Source: Cognatundibacterium crateris
GTDB taxonomy: Bacteria; Pseudomonadota; Gammaproteobacteria; Burkholderiales; Burkholderiaceae_D
Reading direction: 5' to 3'
Length of the DNA: 64,000 bases
Assembly (NCBI RefSeq): GCF_010078235.1
Contig: NZ_JAABOS010000003.1
Span: 62,001 to 126,000 of the forward strand
Part shown: positions 35,322 to 45,100 of the stretch, piece after piece
How positions within the stretch are numbered: the first letter of the stretch is position 1
Layout of the letters: every line of letters begins with the position of its first letter
Notes under the pieces: model-generated
What the model was told of the DNA's origin: nothing
The model's input: only the letters and a program-made list of their open reading frames with translations
Databases searched by the model: none
Translations under genes and position numbers: made by a program

Positions 35322-36293
35322 ATGAACTTTCTGACTCTGGATCTGAATTTATTGCGTGTGTTCGATGCGGTTATGATCGAGCAAAACCTCACAAGAGCGG
35401 CAGATAAACTTGCCATGACGCAACCTGCAGTCTCGAATGCGCTGAAGCGTTTGCGCTATTCGCTCAATGACGAACTCTTGATACGAACAGCTTATGGCGT
35501 TAAGCCAACACCGCGTGCAGAAGCCTTGTGGCCAACTATACGCCAGGCATTATCCACGCTGGAAGCAGCGATAGCACCGGGTAGTTTTGATGTGTCTCAG
35601 GCGGCCGTGACCTTCCGTATGGCGATGGCGGATGCGACAGCAGCACTCTGGATGCCTACCTTGGTCGGTGCCATACAGACTGAAGCACCGGGAATTAATG
35701 TGCGCATGGTGCCGCTGACTACCCGTGAGCCCCGGCCCATGCTGTTACGTGGCGATATAGACATTGCCGTAGGTTTTTTCCCCGGCGTAGTCGCCCAGCT
35801 GACCGGCGGCCAGGCTGCCGGTAACAGCGCGATCAGGCATGAGCGCCTGTACAGCGGTCATTATGTGTGTGTGATGCGCAAAGACCATCCGCTTGCAGGC
35901 TCCAAGCTGACCATCGATGATTATTGTTCAGCCAATCATTTGTTGGTCAGTTTCTCTGGTCGCGCACATGGTCTGGTGGATGAAGTGCTGACCCGTTATG
36001 GCAGAGAACGTCGCATCTTGTTGACGATTAATCAGTTTTTTACTGCTGGTCGCGTGGTCGCCCATTCAGACTTATTAACGGTACTACCGCGCCATTTGAT
36101 TTCAGCAACGGGGATGACCGATGCGCTGATCTGGAAAGAGTTGCCGTTTGAGACGCCAGAAGTCCATGTGGATATGCTGTGGCATGAGCGCGATGGCCGC
36201 AATCCGGCGCATAAATGGTTAAGGGATAATCTGATTAATATGACGCATTCAAATTTGGTTCCGGAGTTAGAGCAGGATGTAAGCCATGAGTAA
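35322..36293 (+). CDS. LysR-family transcriptional regulator (NodD-like subgroup)
   Basis: 323-residue LysR-type regulator. The opening LDLNLLRVFDAVMIEQNLTRAADKLAMTQPAVSNALKRLR is characteristic of the NodD-like subgroup. The DNA-binding helix-turn-helix covers about residues 20-45 and the effector domain about 95-300. The ATG follows ACAGGAGACATTCCAGC. The neighbours do not identify its target; the divergent small membrane protein gene is closest. The 11-bp array begins 41 bases after its stop. Confidence 0.88.
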   Translation: MNFLTLDLNLLRVFDAVMIEQNLTRAADKLAMTQPAVSNALKRLRYSLNDELLIRTAYGVKPTPRAEALWPTIRQALSTLEAAIAPGSFDVSQAAVTFRMAMADATAALWMPTLVGAIQTEAPGINVRMVPLTTREPRPMLLRGDIDIAVGFFPGVVAQLTGGQAAGNSAIRHERLYSGHYVCVMRKDHPLAGSKLTIDDYCSANHLLVSFSGRAHGLVDEVLTRYGRERRILLTINQFFTAGRVVAHSDLLTVLPRHLISATGMTDALIWKELPFETPEVHVDMLWHERDGRNPAHKWLRDNLINMTHSNLVPELEQDVSHE

Positions 36294-36333
36294 CGATGGT
36301 GAGTGCTAACAAATAAAAAATTTAAACCCTGTT

Positions 36334-36443
36334 TTCCACAGCTTTTACACAGACTATAAACAGCATATACATCACTTATACATGGTTTATACATAAGTTA
36401 TACCGTGTTTATACAAGGTTTATGCACGGATTTACCCACAGTG
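36334..36443 (+). repeat. Ten tandem 11-bp units resembling degenerate DnaA boxes
   Basis: Units of exactly 11 bases start at 36334, 36345, 36356, 36367, 36378, 36389, 36400, 36411, 36422 and 36433. Most follow the pattern (A/T)TACA-N4-TT (e.g. ATACATGGTTT, ATACAAGGTTT). Taken two bases earlier, many read like DnaA boxes: TTTTCCACA, TTTTACACA, TTATACATG, TTATACATA, TTATACAAG, TTATGCACG; the last unit yields TTACCCACA at 36432. The 11-bp step puts every site on the same face of the helix. A perfect DnaA box TTATCCACA follows at 36476-36484. The array lies between the LysR gene and ribE. Confidence 0.8.
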
Positions 36444-36572
36444 TGGCAAGTGGGAAATAGCGTAAAACATGCAGCTTATCCACATCCACGCCCCTAAGCC
36501 TTATCCGTGCTGAGTTCTGTTTGCTGTTTCGCTTTACAATCTCACTCTTGCAGATACAGACGGACAACACAT

Positions 36573-37265
36573 ATGTTTACAGGGATAGTTCAGGGTGTGG
36601 CCCAGATTGCCACGATCGAAGATAAACCGGGCTTGCGGACTTTACGCATCGCGTTTCCCACAGGTTTTGACAGCAATCTGGAAATCGGTGCCAGTGTGGC
36701 GGTCGATGGTGTATGCCTGACTGTGACGGAGCTGCATGCAGATGCTGCCGATTTTGACGTGATGCAGCAAAGCCTGAATATCACCACGCTGGGATCTTAT
36801 CCACAGGGCGCGCATGTGAATGTAGAACGCGCAGCCAAAGACGGTGCTGAAATCGGTGGTCATCCTTTATCCGGTCATGTCGATTTCACCGCTCACATCG
36901 CCGCCATCCGTGCGTTAGAAAATAACTACGTGATACGGATCGCCGTTCCGCCTCAGTGGCTGCGCTATATCTTCGCCAAAGGCTATATCGCGATCAATGG
37001 TGCCAGTCTGACTATTGCGGAAGTGAATCGCGATGAAAGCTGGTTCGAAGTCTGGCTGATCCCTGAAACCCTGCGCATGACGGTATTTGCTGAAAAAGCG
37101 CCTGGTGCCGCATTAAATATAGAAATTGAGCGCACTACTCAGGTCATCGTTGATACGGTGCGTAACATGCTGGGCGAGACGTTGGGCCCATTGTTGCCTG
37201 CGTTGGAGGCAGTGCTGGCGCAGCAGGGATTATCTGCTGAAGCACTGCGCTCGGCATTACATTGA
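36573..37265 (+). CDS. ribE: Riboflavin synthase, alpha chain
   Basis: 231 residues, two tandem lumazine-binding repeats. The start MFTGIVQGVA is the family hallmark; I use the ATG at 36573 and not the upstream start at 36507, which would add 22 unrelated residues. The first repeat includes SVAVDGVCLTV, the second INGASLTIAEV and WFEVWLIPETL. The enzyme dismutates two 6,7-dimethyl-8-ribityllumazine molecules to riboflavin. It stands apart from other rib genes. The gene contains a perfect DnaA box (36797-36805). No FMN riboswitch is visible upstream; the preceding sequence is the 11-bp array. Confidence 0.95.
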   Translation: MFTGIVQGVAQIATIEDKPGLRTLRIAFPTGFDSNLEIGASVAVDGVCLTVTELHADAADFDVMQQSLNITTLGSYPQGAHVNVERAAKDGAEIGGHPLSGHVDFTAHIAAIRALENNYVIRIAVPPQWLRYIFAKGYIAINGASLTIAEVNRDESWFEVWLIPETLRMTVFAEKAPGAALNIEIERTTQVIVDTVRNMLGETLGPLLPALEAVLAQQGLSAEALRSALH

Positions 37266-37296
37266 TCTTGTTCGTTGTTGAGGAGTGCCGGTCAGA

Positions 37297-37683
37297 TCAG
37301 ACCGGCTCCGTCAGCCCGGCGTCTTTTAATACTTCATGTGCGGAGCGGAATGCATCAATCGCGAGTGGCATGCCGCAATACACACTCGCGTGCAGCAACA
37401 CTTCCTGAATTTCCTTCAAACTCGCACCATTGTTCAGCGCACCCCGTACATGTCCCTTGATTTCATGCGAACGTCCCATCGCTGTTAGCATGCCCAGCGT
37501 GATCAGACTACGTGTTTTTAACTCCAATCCATCACGACACCAGACGGTGCCCCAGGCGTTTCTGTTAACAAATTCTTGTAGTGGCGCTGTGAAGTTGTCC
37601 AGATCACGGGTCGCCTTATCCACAAATTCTGCTCCCATGACTTGCTGGCGTATGGCTAAGCCATCTTGTGTTTGCTGATCCAT
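37297..37683 (-). CDS. Carboxymuconolactone decarboxylase family protein
   Basis: 128 residues of the CMD/AhpD family, close to PcaC, which decarboxylates 4-carboxymuconolactone. Features are VDKATRDLDNFTAPLQEFVNRNAWG, then WCRDGLELKTRSLITLGMLTAMGRSHEIKGHVRGALNNGASL and EVLLHASVYCGMPLAIDAFRSAHEVL. The His in LLHASVYCG belongs to the PcaC-type active site. Unlike AhpD there is no CxxC. No other protocatechuate-pathway genes are near, so its exact role is open. The start ATG is preceded by GAGGAGCCAAC. Confidence 0.88.
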   Translation of the reverse strand: MDQQTQDGLAIRQQVMGAEFVDKATRDLDNFTAPLQEFVNRNAWGTVWCRDGLELKTRSLITLGMLTAMGRSHEIKGHVRGALNNGASLKEIQEVLLHASVYCGMPLAIDAFRSAHEVLKDAGLTEPV

Positions 37684-38077
37684 GTTGGCTCCTCACTCCC
37701 GGGAAAAATAATCGATTTCAGAGTGTAATTTATTTTCAGCCAATAAATCATGCCAGATGTCGAATACAGGCTCGTTTGAATAGGGCAGGAAGAATTAAAA
37801 AAGCCAGACTGGCTGGAAACCTGACAAATCGTTGCATCTGTCTTTACGTGCTTCCTTTTCCACAAAACAGTACGCAGAGCTTAGTGCCAGCGTGGTGTGC
37901 AGTGTTGCCATCTGCTTATGTATACCTATTGTTAAAAATATTCTCCTGGTAACAAAAACCTTTACCATGAGTAATCATTGCGTACTAGAATGAAATGAAA
38001 CTCCGTATCTCCGCGTAAAATTTTCTTTACGTGCCGCAAGATTGTCCGCTGTTCGACACCTAGCCTCAGGATTGCTC
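37684..38077. other. Non-coding region
   Basis: 394 bases between the CMD-family gene and the HD-GYP response regulator. It must contain both promoters. I see no repeat, RNA gene or convincing small gene. Confidence 0.5.
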
Positions 38078-39592
38078 ATGATGTCATTTCTCAAATCCGA
38101 CACACCGGACTTACCTCCCTGGAGGGTATTGCTTGTCGATGATGAGCCGGATGTCCATGATGTGACTAAGCTGACATTGAACCGTTTCCGCCTGGATGGA
38201 AGAGCTATTCAGTTTTTGCATGCTTACAGTGGACAACAAGCTAAAGCTATTCTGCAATCTGAACCGGATATTGCTTTGGTGTTTCTTGATGTGGTGATGG
38301 AAACAGAAAATGCAGGACTGGAAGTCGCGCGCTGGATGCGTAAGGACTTGGGAAATCAGATTACCCGCATTGTATTGCGTACAGGTCAACCGGGGCAGGC
38401 GCCCGAAGAGAGTGTGATCGTTGATTATGATATTAATGATTACAAGGAAAAAACTGAGCTGGATCGTAAAAAGTTATTCACCACTACTTTTGCTGCTTTA
38501 CGCGCCTATCGCGACATCATGACGGTCGAGGAAGCGCGTCGCTACCAGGCGAGTTATCGTGCCGGTTTAGAAAGAGTGATCGAAGCCTCCGCCCATATTT
38601 TTCGTCAGCGTAATCTGATTGATTTTGCTAACGGTTTGTTGCAGCAAGTGGTGGCATTACTGCGACTCGAAAAAAGTATGTTGCTCAGGGTAAGGGGGGC
38701 CAGTGCTATCCATGGTGAAGACAGGTATGAAATTTTGGCACGTATCGGCGAGCTGGATCAGGAGCACGAAGTGTTTAGTCCAGCCTTACTGGCGAAGTTG
38801 GATGAGACCTGTGTGAACAAGTTTTCCCGCTTATACGGCGACACTTTTGTCGGGTATTTTCCGAACAACAGTGGAAAAACTTCCTTGCTGGTTTTGCAGG
38901 GAGTGCATGATGTGACGGAAATGGATACACAATTACTGGAAGTGTTTTCGTCTGGTGTGGCGATTGCTTTCGATAACATTCTGCTCAATCAGGAAATTAC
39001 TGATACTCAGGGCGAGCTGATTATGCGCCTTGGTGATGTGGTTGAGTCACGCTCTCATGAGGCTGGAAATCATGTGCGACGTATGGCGGAAATTTGTTAC
39101 ATGATTGCGATCGAATCCGGCATGGATGCAGACGAGGCTGCGATACTCAAGCAGGCTGCCCCTATGCATGACATTGGAAAAATTGCGACACCTGATGCAA
39201 TTTTGCTCAAGCCTGGCAAGCTCGATATGGATGAATGGGAAACCATGAAGAAACATCCGGAGGTTGGCATGTCTATCCTGCAGGGCTCGCAGCGCCCTAT
39301 CCTGAGGGCCTCAGCGATCATTGCACACCAGCATCACGAACGTTACGACGGTAGCGGTTATCCACAAGGTTTACGGGGCGAAGCGATACATCCATATGCC
39401 CGCATTGTCGCGGTGGCGGATGTGTTTGATGCCCTAATCCAGAAGCGCGTGTACAAACCGGCCTGGCCAGTACCGGAAGTGTTGGCGCATCTGGAGTCCG
39501 TGGCAGGTGCGCATCTGGATCCACGCTATGTGGCCATTCTGGTTGCGAATGTGGATAAGGCCTTAGATATCAACAATCAATATCCGGAATAG
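38078..39592 (+). CDS. Response regulator with DUF3369 and HD-GYP domain
   Basis: 504-residue signalling protein. An N-terminal receiver (RVLLVDDEPDVH; phospho-acceptor Asp in LVFLDVVME) is followed by a DUF3369 sensor-like domain (about 160-310) and a C-terminal HD-GYP domain with HDIGKIATPDAILLKPGKL and HHERYDGSGYPQGL. HD-GYP domains degrade cyclic di-GMP when their metal ligands are intact; here the HD pair and the GYP triplet (GSGYP) are present. The ATG at 38078 follows AGGA at 38068. It is convergent, with an 18-base gap, to a GAF histidine kinase gene that is probably its partner. Confidence 0.92.
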   Translation: MMSFLKSDTPDLPPWRVLLVDDEPDVHDVTKLTLNRFRLDGRAIQFLHAYSGQQAKAILQSEPDIALVFLDVVMETENAGLEVARWMRKDLGNQITRIVLRTGQPGQAPEESVIVDYDINDYKEKTELDRKKLFTTTFAALRAYRDIMTVEEARRYQASYRAGLERVIEASAHIFRQRNLIDFANGLLQQVVALLRLEKSMLLRVRGASAIHGEDRYEILARIGELDQEHEVFSPALLAKLDETCVNKFSRLYGDTFVGYFPNNSGKTSLLVLQGVHDVTEMDTQLLEVFSSGVAIAFDNILLNQEITDTQGELIMRLGDVVESRSHEAGNHVRRMAEICYMIAIESGMDADEAAILKQAAPMHDIGKIATPDAILLKPGKLDMDEWETMKKHPEVGMSILQGSQRPILRASAIIAHQHHERYDGSGYPQGLRGEAIHPYARIVAVADVFDALIQKRVYKPAWPVPEVLAHLESVAGAHLDPRYVAILVANVDKALDINNQYPE

Positions 39593-39610
39593 AATTTCTG
39601 GGTTTCCAGG

Positions 39611-41569
39611 CTAAGCAGGAGACGTGCTCTTGATCGCATTGTCAGTGGATGACTGATGGTACAAAGGAATGCGGATTTCGTAGTGTAAACCCTTACCTGG
39701 GCTGCTGCTGGCCCGGATCTGTCCACCCAGCCTGACCGTGACCAGGTTATACACAATGTGGGTGCCTAGTCCACTGCCTCCCTGACCACGCTTAGTGGTA
39801 TAAAACGGCTCAAACAGGTGGCGAATTTCCTCACTACCAACACCTCTACCATTATCCTGAAACTGTAATAACAGCATGTCGTGGTCTTGTATGGCATTGA
39901 TCGTTATCAGACCGTCGTCACGTTGGTCCAGGCCATGTACCAGTGAGTTGACCAGCAAATTGGTGATAATTTGCGAAATAGCCCCTGGAAAGCTGTGCAT
40001 GCGGATATCAGTCACACAGTTCAGTTGCACGGTGACCGCCTTGCCCCTTAGCTTGGGCTGCAGCGCTTGCAGGGTTTCTTCAAGATAGCCACGCAGTTCA
40101 AATTCGCGCAGCATTTCATGGGACTGATCCACCGCCACTTGTTTAAAGCTACGAACCAGGGTGGCTCCACGCTGACTGTTGGTGGTAAGTATGCGTAGAG
40201 ACTGATCACAGATATCAAGAAACTCTGCCAATCCCTGTTCACTCAGTTGCCCTGATGTGAACTGTTTGCGCAGTAAAGCCACTTCCTCCACCAGATGGCT
40301 GGTCGCAGTAACACATATACCCAGTGGTGTATTGATTTCATGGGCAACTCCGGCGACAAGACGTCCTAAAGAAGCCAGCTTTTCCTGATTGATCAGTTCT
40401 GACTGCGCGGATGTCAGTGCTTTCAGGGTCTGGCCGAGTTCGAGATTTTTACTCTCTAATTCCCGCTTAGCCTGTTGTATGTCTTCGGCCGCCTGCATGC
40501 GTGACAGTGCCGCCGCGACATGGCTGGCGATGAAGCTCAGTAATTCAAGGTCCGCATTGGTATACACTAGTTCGGGGCGATAACTCTGGACGATCATGAC
40601 ACCAAATAATCGTTCATCAGCCAGCAAAGGCGCGCCCATCCAGCTGTATGAATCGAGATTACCCAGCACTTCTATCGTGCCATCAGAAATCAATTGCTCG
40701 AGTTCAGCGCGATTTATCAGTAGTGCCTGGCGTTTTTGCACCACATACGAGGTTATCCCTTTCCCTAGCGGGAAGCGGGTACCGGTCGCATTGCTATCAA
40801 TTTCATCAGCAAAATAAACGATACTGAATTCCTTAGTCTCTGCATGAAAAAATGCGACCATAAAATTCGGTGCCTGCATCAGCTCACTCATGATTTCATG
40901 CAGACGCGAAAATCTCCGCTCATGGTGCGATGCCAAAACCGACAATTCCGCGATTTGATACAAAGCCCTTTGCAGGGTCTCTGCTTTACGCCGGATCTCG
41001 ATTTCCTGTTTAAGTAACTGAGTACGATCACGTACTGCCTGTTCAAGTTTGTCGAAGCTGAACAGGCGCTCCAAAGCGATCGACACATGCGCGGCAATCA
41101 TACCGAACAAGGCTTGATCTTCTTCAGAAAACAGAAGGTTTGCGTTATAGCTTTGAATAACCATGGCGCCGAGCACATGGCCCTGGTGACTCAATAAGGG
41201 ATGGCCCAGCCAATGCTCAGAACGGGTACCTGTTCCCCAGGCCCGAACGGCATCCTGCTCAGCGGTCATTGATAAAGAGGTGCGGTGCAGTATCACCCAG
41301 GCAGTGGGTGATTCGGACGGAGTCAACAACGGAAAAAACTGTTCCGGATCGAGTGGTGCATCGACTTCGTCGACTTCATACACATAGCGTACACAGTGTG
41401 TCTTTTCGTCATACAGTGCGACATAAAAATTGGCCGCATACATGATGCGGCCTATCGCTTGATGCACATTGCGCAGAAAGCTGACTGGCTCGTTGCAGGA
41501 TGCTGACAGGTGACTGATTTCCAGCACCACTTGCTGTACAGCCTCCAGTCTATCCAGCCGGGCCCGCAT
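39611..41569 (-). CDS. Soluble GAF-GAF histidine kinase
   Basis: 652 residues without a membrane segment. Two GAF domains (about 30-170 and 225-360) precede a coiled coil and a HisKA-type dimerisation helix with the phospho-acceptor histidine in GVAHEINTPLG (about residue 410). The ATPase domain has the N box (ITNLLVNSLVHGL), G1 box DNGRGVG, F box FEPFYTTK and G2 box GQGGSGLGTHI. I start at the ATG at 41569, because a longer frame would overlap the Lrp gene by 74 bases. A GAF sensor of this kind usually binds a small cytoplasmic ligand or NO/haem; the sequence does not say which. Confidence 0.9.
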   Translation of the reverse strand: MRARLDRLEAVQQVVLEISHLSASCNEPVSFLRNVHQAIGRIMYAANFYVALYDEKTHCVRYVYEVDEVDAPLDPEQFFPLLTPSESPTAWVILHRTSLSMTAEQDAVRAWGTGTRSEHWLGHPLLSHQGHVLGAMVIQSYNANLLFSEEDQALFGMIAAHVSIALERLFSFDKLEQAVRDRTQLLKQEIEIRRKAETLQRALYQIAELSVLASHHERRFSRLHEIMSELMQAPNFMVAFFHAETKEFSIVYFADEIDSNATGTRFPLGKGITSYVVQKRQALLINRAELEQLISDGTIEVLGNLDSYSWMGAPLLADERLFGVMIVQSYRPELVYTNADLELLSFIASHVAAALSRMQAAEDIQQAKRELESKNLELGQTLKALTSAQSELINQEKLASLGRLVAGVAHEINTPLGICVTATSHLVEEVALLRKQFTSGQLSEQGLAEFLDICDQSLRILTTNSQRGATLVRSFKQVAVDQSHEMLREFELRGYLEETLQALQPKLRGKAVTVQLNCVTDIRMHSFPGAISQIITNLLVNSLVHGLDQRDDGLITINAIQDHDMLLLQFQDNGRGVGSEEIRHLFEPFYTTKRGQGGSGLGTHIVYNLVTVRLGGQIRASSSPGKGLHYEIRIPLYHQSSTDNAIKSTSPA

Positions 41570-41582
41570 GACGGTTTGCTTT

Positions 41583-42041
41583 CTATTTAATCGGCAGACA
41601 ACTGGTGTTTTTGACTTCTTCCATGACTGCATAGGTATGCGTTTCACGGACACCACTCAGTTGTAACAGCGACTTTCCGAGGAAGTCGCGGTAGGCATTC
41701 ATGTCTTTGACACGGGCTTTCACCAGATAGTCAAATCCACCGGCGACCATATGACATTCAAGTACTTCAGGAATCGCCTGTACACCGCGCCGGAACGCAT
41801 CAAACACATCCGGTGTGGTGCGGTCTAATACCACCTCGATAAACACCAGTAAGGCAACATCGAGCAAGTGTGGATTCAATTGCGCCGTGTAACCCAGGAT
41901 ATAACCGGACTCTTGCAACTTACGCACACGCTCCAGGCAAGCCGCCGGAGACAGATTGACGCGGGTCGCCAATTCAACATTACTGATACGGCCATCATTT
42001 TGTAATTCGGCCAGAATTCTTTTACTGATTTTGTCTAGCAT
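41583..42041 (-). CDS. Lrp/AsnC-family regulator, probably PutR of the proline catabolic gene
   Basis: 152 residues. N-terminal helix-turn-helix (MLDKISKRILAELQNDGRISNVELATRVNLSPAACLERVRKLQ) and the C-terminal ligand-binding RAM domain (about 75-145: VLECHMVAGGFDYLVKARVKDM). Lrp-like regulators respond to amino acids. The gene is divergent from putA with 142 bases between the start codons, a layout known for PutR activating putA in alphaproteobacteria. That PutA lacks its own repressor domain supports this role. Downstream, 13 bases away, begins the GAF histidine kinase. Confidence 0.9.
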   Translation of the reverse strand: MLDKISKRILAELQNDGRISNVELATRVNLSPAACLERVRKLQESGYILGYTAQLNPHLLDVALLVFIEVVLDRTTPDVFDAFRRGVQAIPEVLECHMVAGGFDYLVKARVKDMNAYRDFLGKSLLQLSGVRETHTYAVMEEVKNTSCLPIK

Positions 42042-42183
42042 AAGAAGTCAAAAAAAACGGATTAATAAAATTCGGGATAATTTTCTCATGAAATAGAAAA
42101 TTTTGATATATCCAAGTATTTCCAGAATTAATAATCAGGGAGCATCTATACAATGAAATCATATTCGTTCTCATTCATCCTAT

Positions 42184-45100
42184 ATGATCGCCACTCATTC
42201 GCCTGATTCATCTGCCCCGTTTTCTGCCTTGCAAGCGGAACTGTTACCCAGCCAGAGTACACTCAGAACTGCCATCACCGCAGCTTACCGCCGTGGTGAA
42301 ACGGAGGCGGTTCAATGGTTGCTGTCACAGATCAATCCACAGTCCAGTCTGCAACAAAACGTTGCGAAATTGGCACACAAGCTGGTCAGTTCCGTGCGTA
42401 CCCAACGTACCAGAGCCTCTGGCGTGGATGCCTTGATGCATGAATTCTCCTTGTCGTCCGAAGAAGGTGTTGCACTGATGTGTCTGGCTGAGGCCTTGTT
42501 GCGGATTCCCGATCACCAGACTGCCGATCGTCTGATTGCAGATAAGATCAGCAAGGGTGACTGGGCTAAGCATCTGGGTGAGTCACCTTCTTTGTTCGTG
42601 AACGCTGCAACCTGGGGTCTGCTGATTACCGGTAAGCTGGTCAGTACCAATAGCGAAACCGGGTTGGGTTCCGCACTGACCCGTTTGATCGCTAAAGGTG
42701 GTGAGCCGCTGATACGCAAAGGGGTAGACCTTGCCATGCGTATGCTGGGCAATCAGTTTGTGACCGGACAAACGATAGAAGAAGCACTGAAGAACAGTCA
42801 GGACAATGAGAAACGTGGTTACCGCTATTCCTACGATATGCTGGGTGAAGCGGCACTGACTGCCAAAGATGCCGCGTATTATTATCAGGCTTATGAAACG
42901 GCAATCCATGCCATCGGTAAGGCGTCCGCCGGACGTGGTATCAAAAATGGTCCCGGTATTTCGGTCAAATTATCTGCGCTGCATCCGCGCTATTCACGGG
43001 CTCAGCGTGCCCGCACGCTGGATGAATTACTGCCATTGCTGAAGAAGTTGCTGCTGCTGGCAAAGCAATACAACATCGGCCTGAACATCGATGCTGAAGA
43101 AACAGATCGCCTTGAATTGTCGCTTGATCTGATGGAAGCGCTGGCATTTGATCCGGATCTGAAAGGTTTTGAAGGTATCGGTTTCGTGGTACAGGGCTAT
43201 CAGAAACGCTGTCCGTTTGTGATCGACTATCTGGTTGATTTGGCGCGCCGCAGTGGCAGTAAATTCATGATACGCCTGGTGAAAGGCGCTTATTGGGATG
43301 CTGAAATCAAACGTGCTCAGGTCGATGGCTTATCTGACTATCCTGTGTACACCCGCAAGGTTTACACCGATTTGTCTTACCTGACTTGTGCGCAAAAACT
43401 GCTGGCAGCGACCGACGTGATTTATCCACAATTCGCTACCCATAATGCGCTGACCTTGTCGACTATTTACACCTGGGCGCAACAGGCTGGTGTGACTGAT
43501 TACGAATTCCAGTGTCTGCACGGGATGGGTGAAACCCTGTACGATCAGGTGGTGGGTAAAGATAATCTGGATAAACCTTGTCGTATCTATGCGCCGGTCG
43601 GTTCGCACCAGACCTTGCTGGCCTATCTGGTCCGCCGCTTATTGGAAAACGGTGCGAACTCTTCTTTCGTGAACCAGATCGTTGATGAAAATGTCTCGAT
43701 TGATACGCTGATTGCCGACCCGATTGCGATTTCGCGCGAACTGGGTGGCCAGCCGCATAAGGGTATCGCTTTACCGCGTGATCTGTTTGGAAAAGAACGT
43801 AAAAATTCTGCCGGACTGGATTTCTCCAATGAGATCACATTGCAGGAAGTCAGTGCACATTTTGAACAAAGCGTGCATCTGACCCAGATCGCAGGTCCTT
43901 TGCTGGCGGTGGATAGCAGTGCCAGCAGCAGTCGCCCTATCTTTAATCCAGCCAATCTGAAGGACAAAGTCGGGGCTGTGATTGAAGCCAACAGTACGGA
44001 TGTACAACATGCCTTACATGCCGCCCATGCCTACGCGCTGGACTGGCAGACGACAGCGCCTTCGGTGCGCGCAGCTGCGTTGCATCGCGCGGCGGATTTG
44101 TTGGAACAACAGACGCTGGATTTTATGGCGCTCGCGATCCGCGAGGCAGGTAAATCCTTGCCGAATGCTGTTGCAGAAGTCCGTGAGGCAGTAGATTTCC
44201 TGCGTTACTACGCAGCGCAGGTTGAGTCGCAGCCTCAAACGCAGGCACTGGGACCGGTGGTATGTATCAGCCCTTGGAATTTCCCTTTAGCTATCTTTAT
44301 CGGCGAGGTCAGTGCTGCTCTGGCAGCAGGTAATGTGGTGCTCGCGAAACCGGCTGAACAGACGCCATTGATCGCTTACCGCGCAGTGCAGTTAATGCAC
44401 GAAGCCGGTATCCCGCGCGCTGCTTTGCAATTCCTGCCTGGTACCGGCGAAATCGTTGGTGCCGAACTGGTGGCGGATCACCGTGTACGCGGTGTGATCT
44501 TTACAGGCTCGACCGAAGTCGCGCAGATCATCAACCGCACCCTGGCCAAGCGCGCCGTTGCAGAAGGAATCGATATTCCGCTGATTGCTGAAACCGGCGG
44601 TCAGAATGCCATGATCGTTGACAGCAGTGCTTTGCCTGAACAAGTCGTGAACGATGTACTGTCGTCTGCTTTTGACAGTGCTGGCCAGCGTTGTTCCGCT
44701 TTGCGGGTACTGTGTCTGCAGGAAGATATCGCTGATAAAACCATAGAAATGTTGCATGGCGCGATGCAGGAATTACGGATCGGTCAGACCGACAGGCTGG
44801 CAACGGATATCGGTCCGGTAATTGATGCTGAAGCGCAGAAAAATCTGCAGACGCATATCGATCAGATGCGTCATAAAGCGAAATCGTTCTACACACTGAA
44901 TTTACAAAATTCCTGTGCTGATGGTACTTTCGTGGCACCTGCCGTACTCGAAATCGCTGATTTGTCTGATCTGAAAAAAGAAGTATTCGGACCGGTTCTG
45001 CATGTATTGCGTTTCAAGCGTGATCAGCTCGGCAATCTGATCGATCAGATTAATGGCACTGGCTTTGGTTTGACGCTGGGCGTACATTCCCGCATTGATG

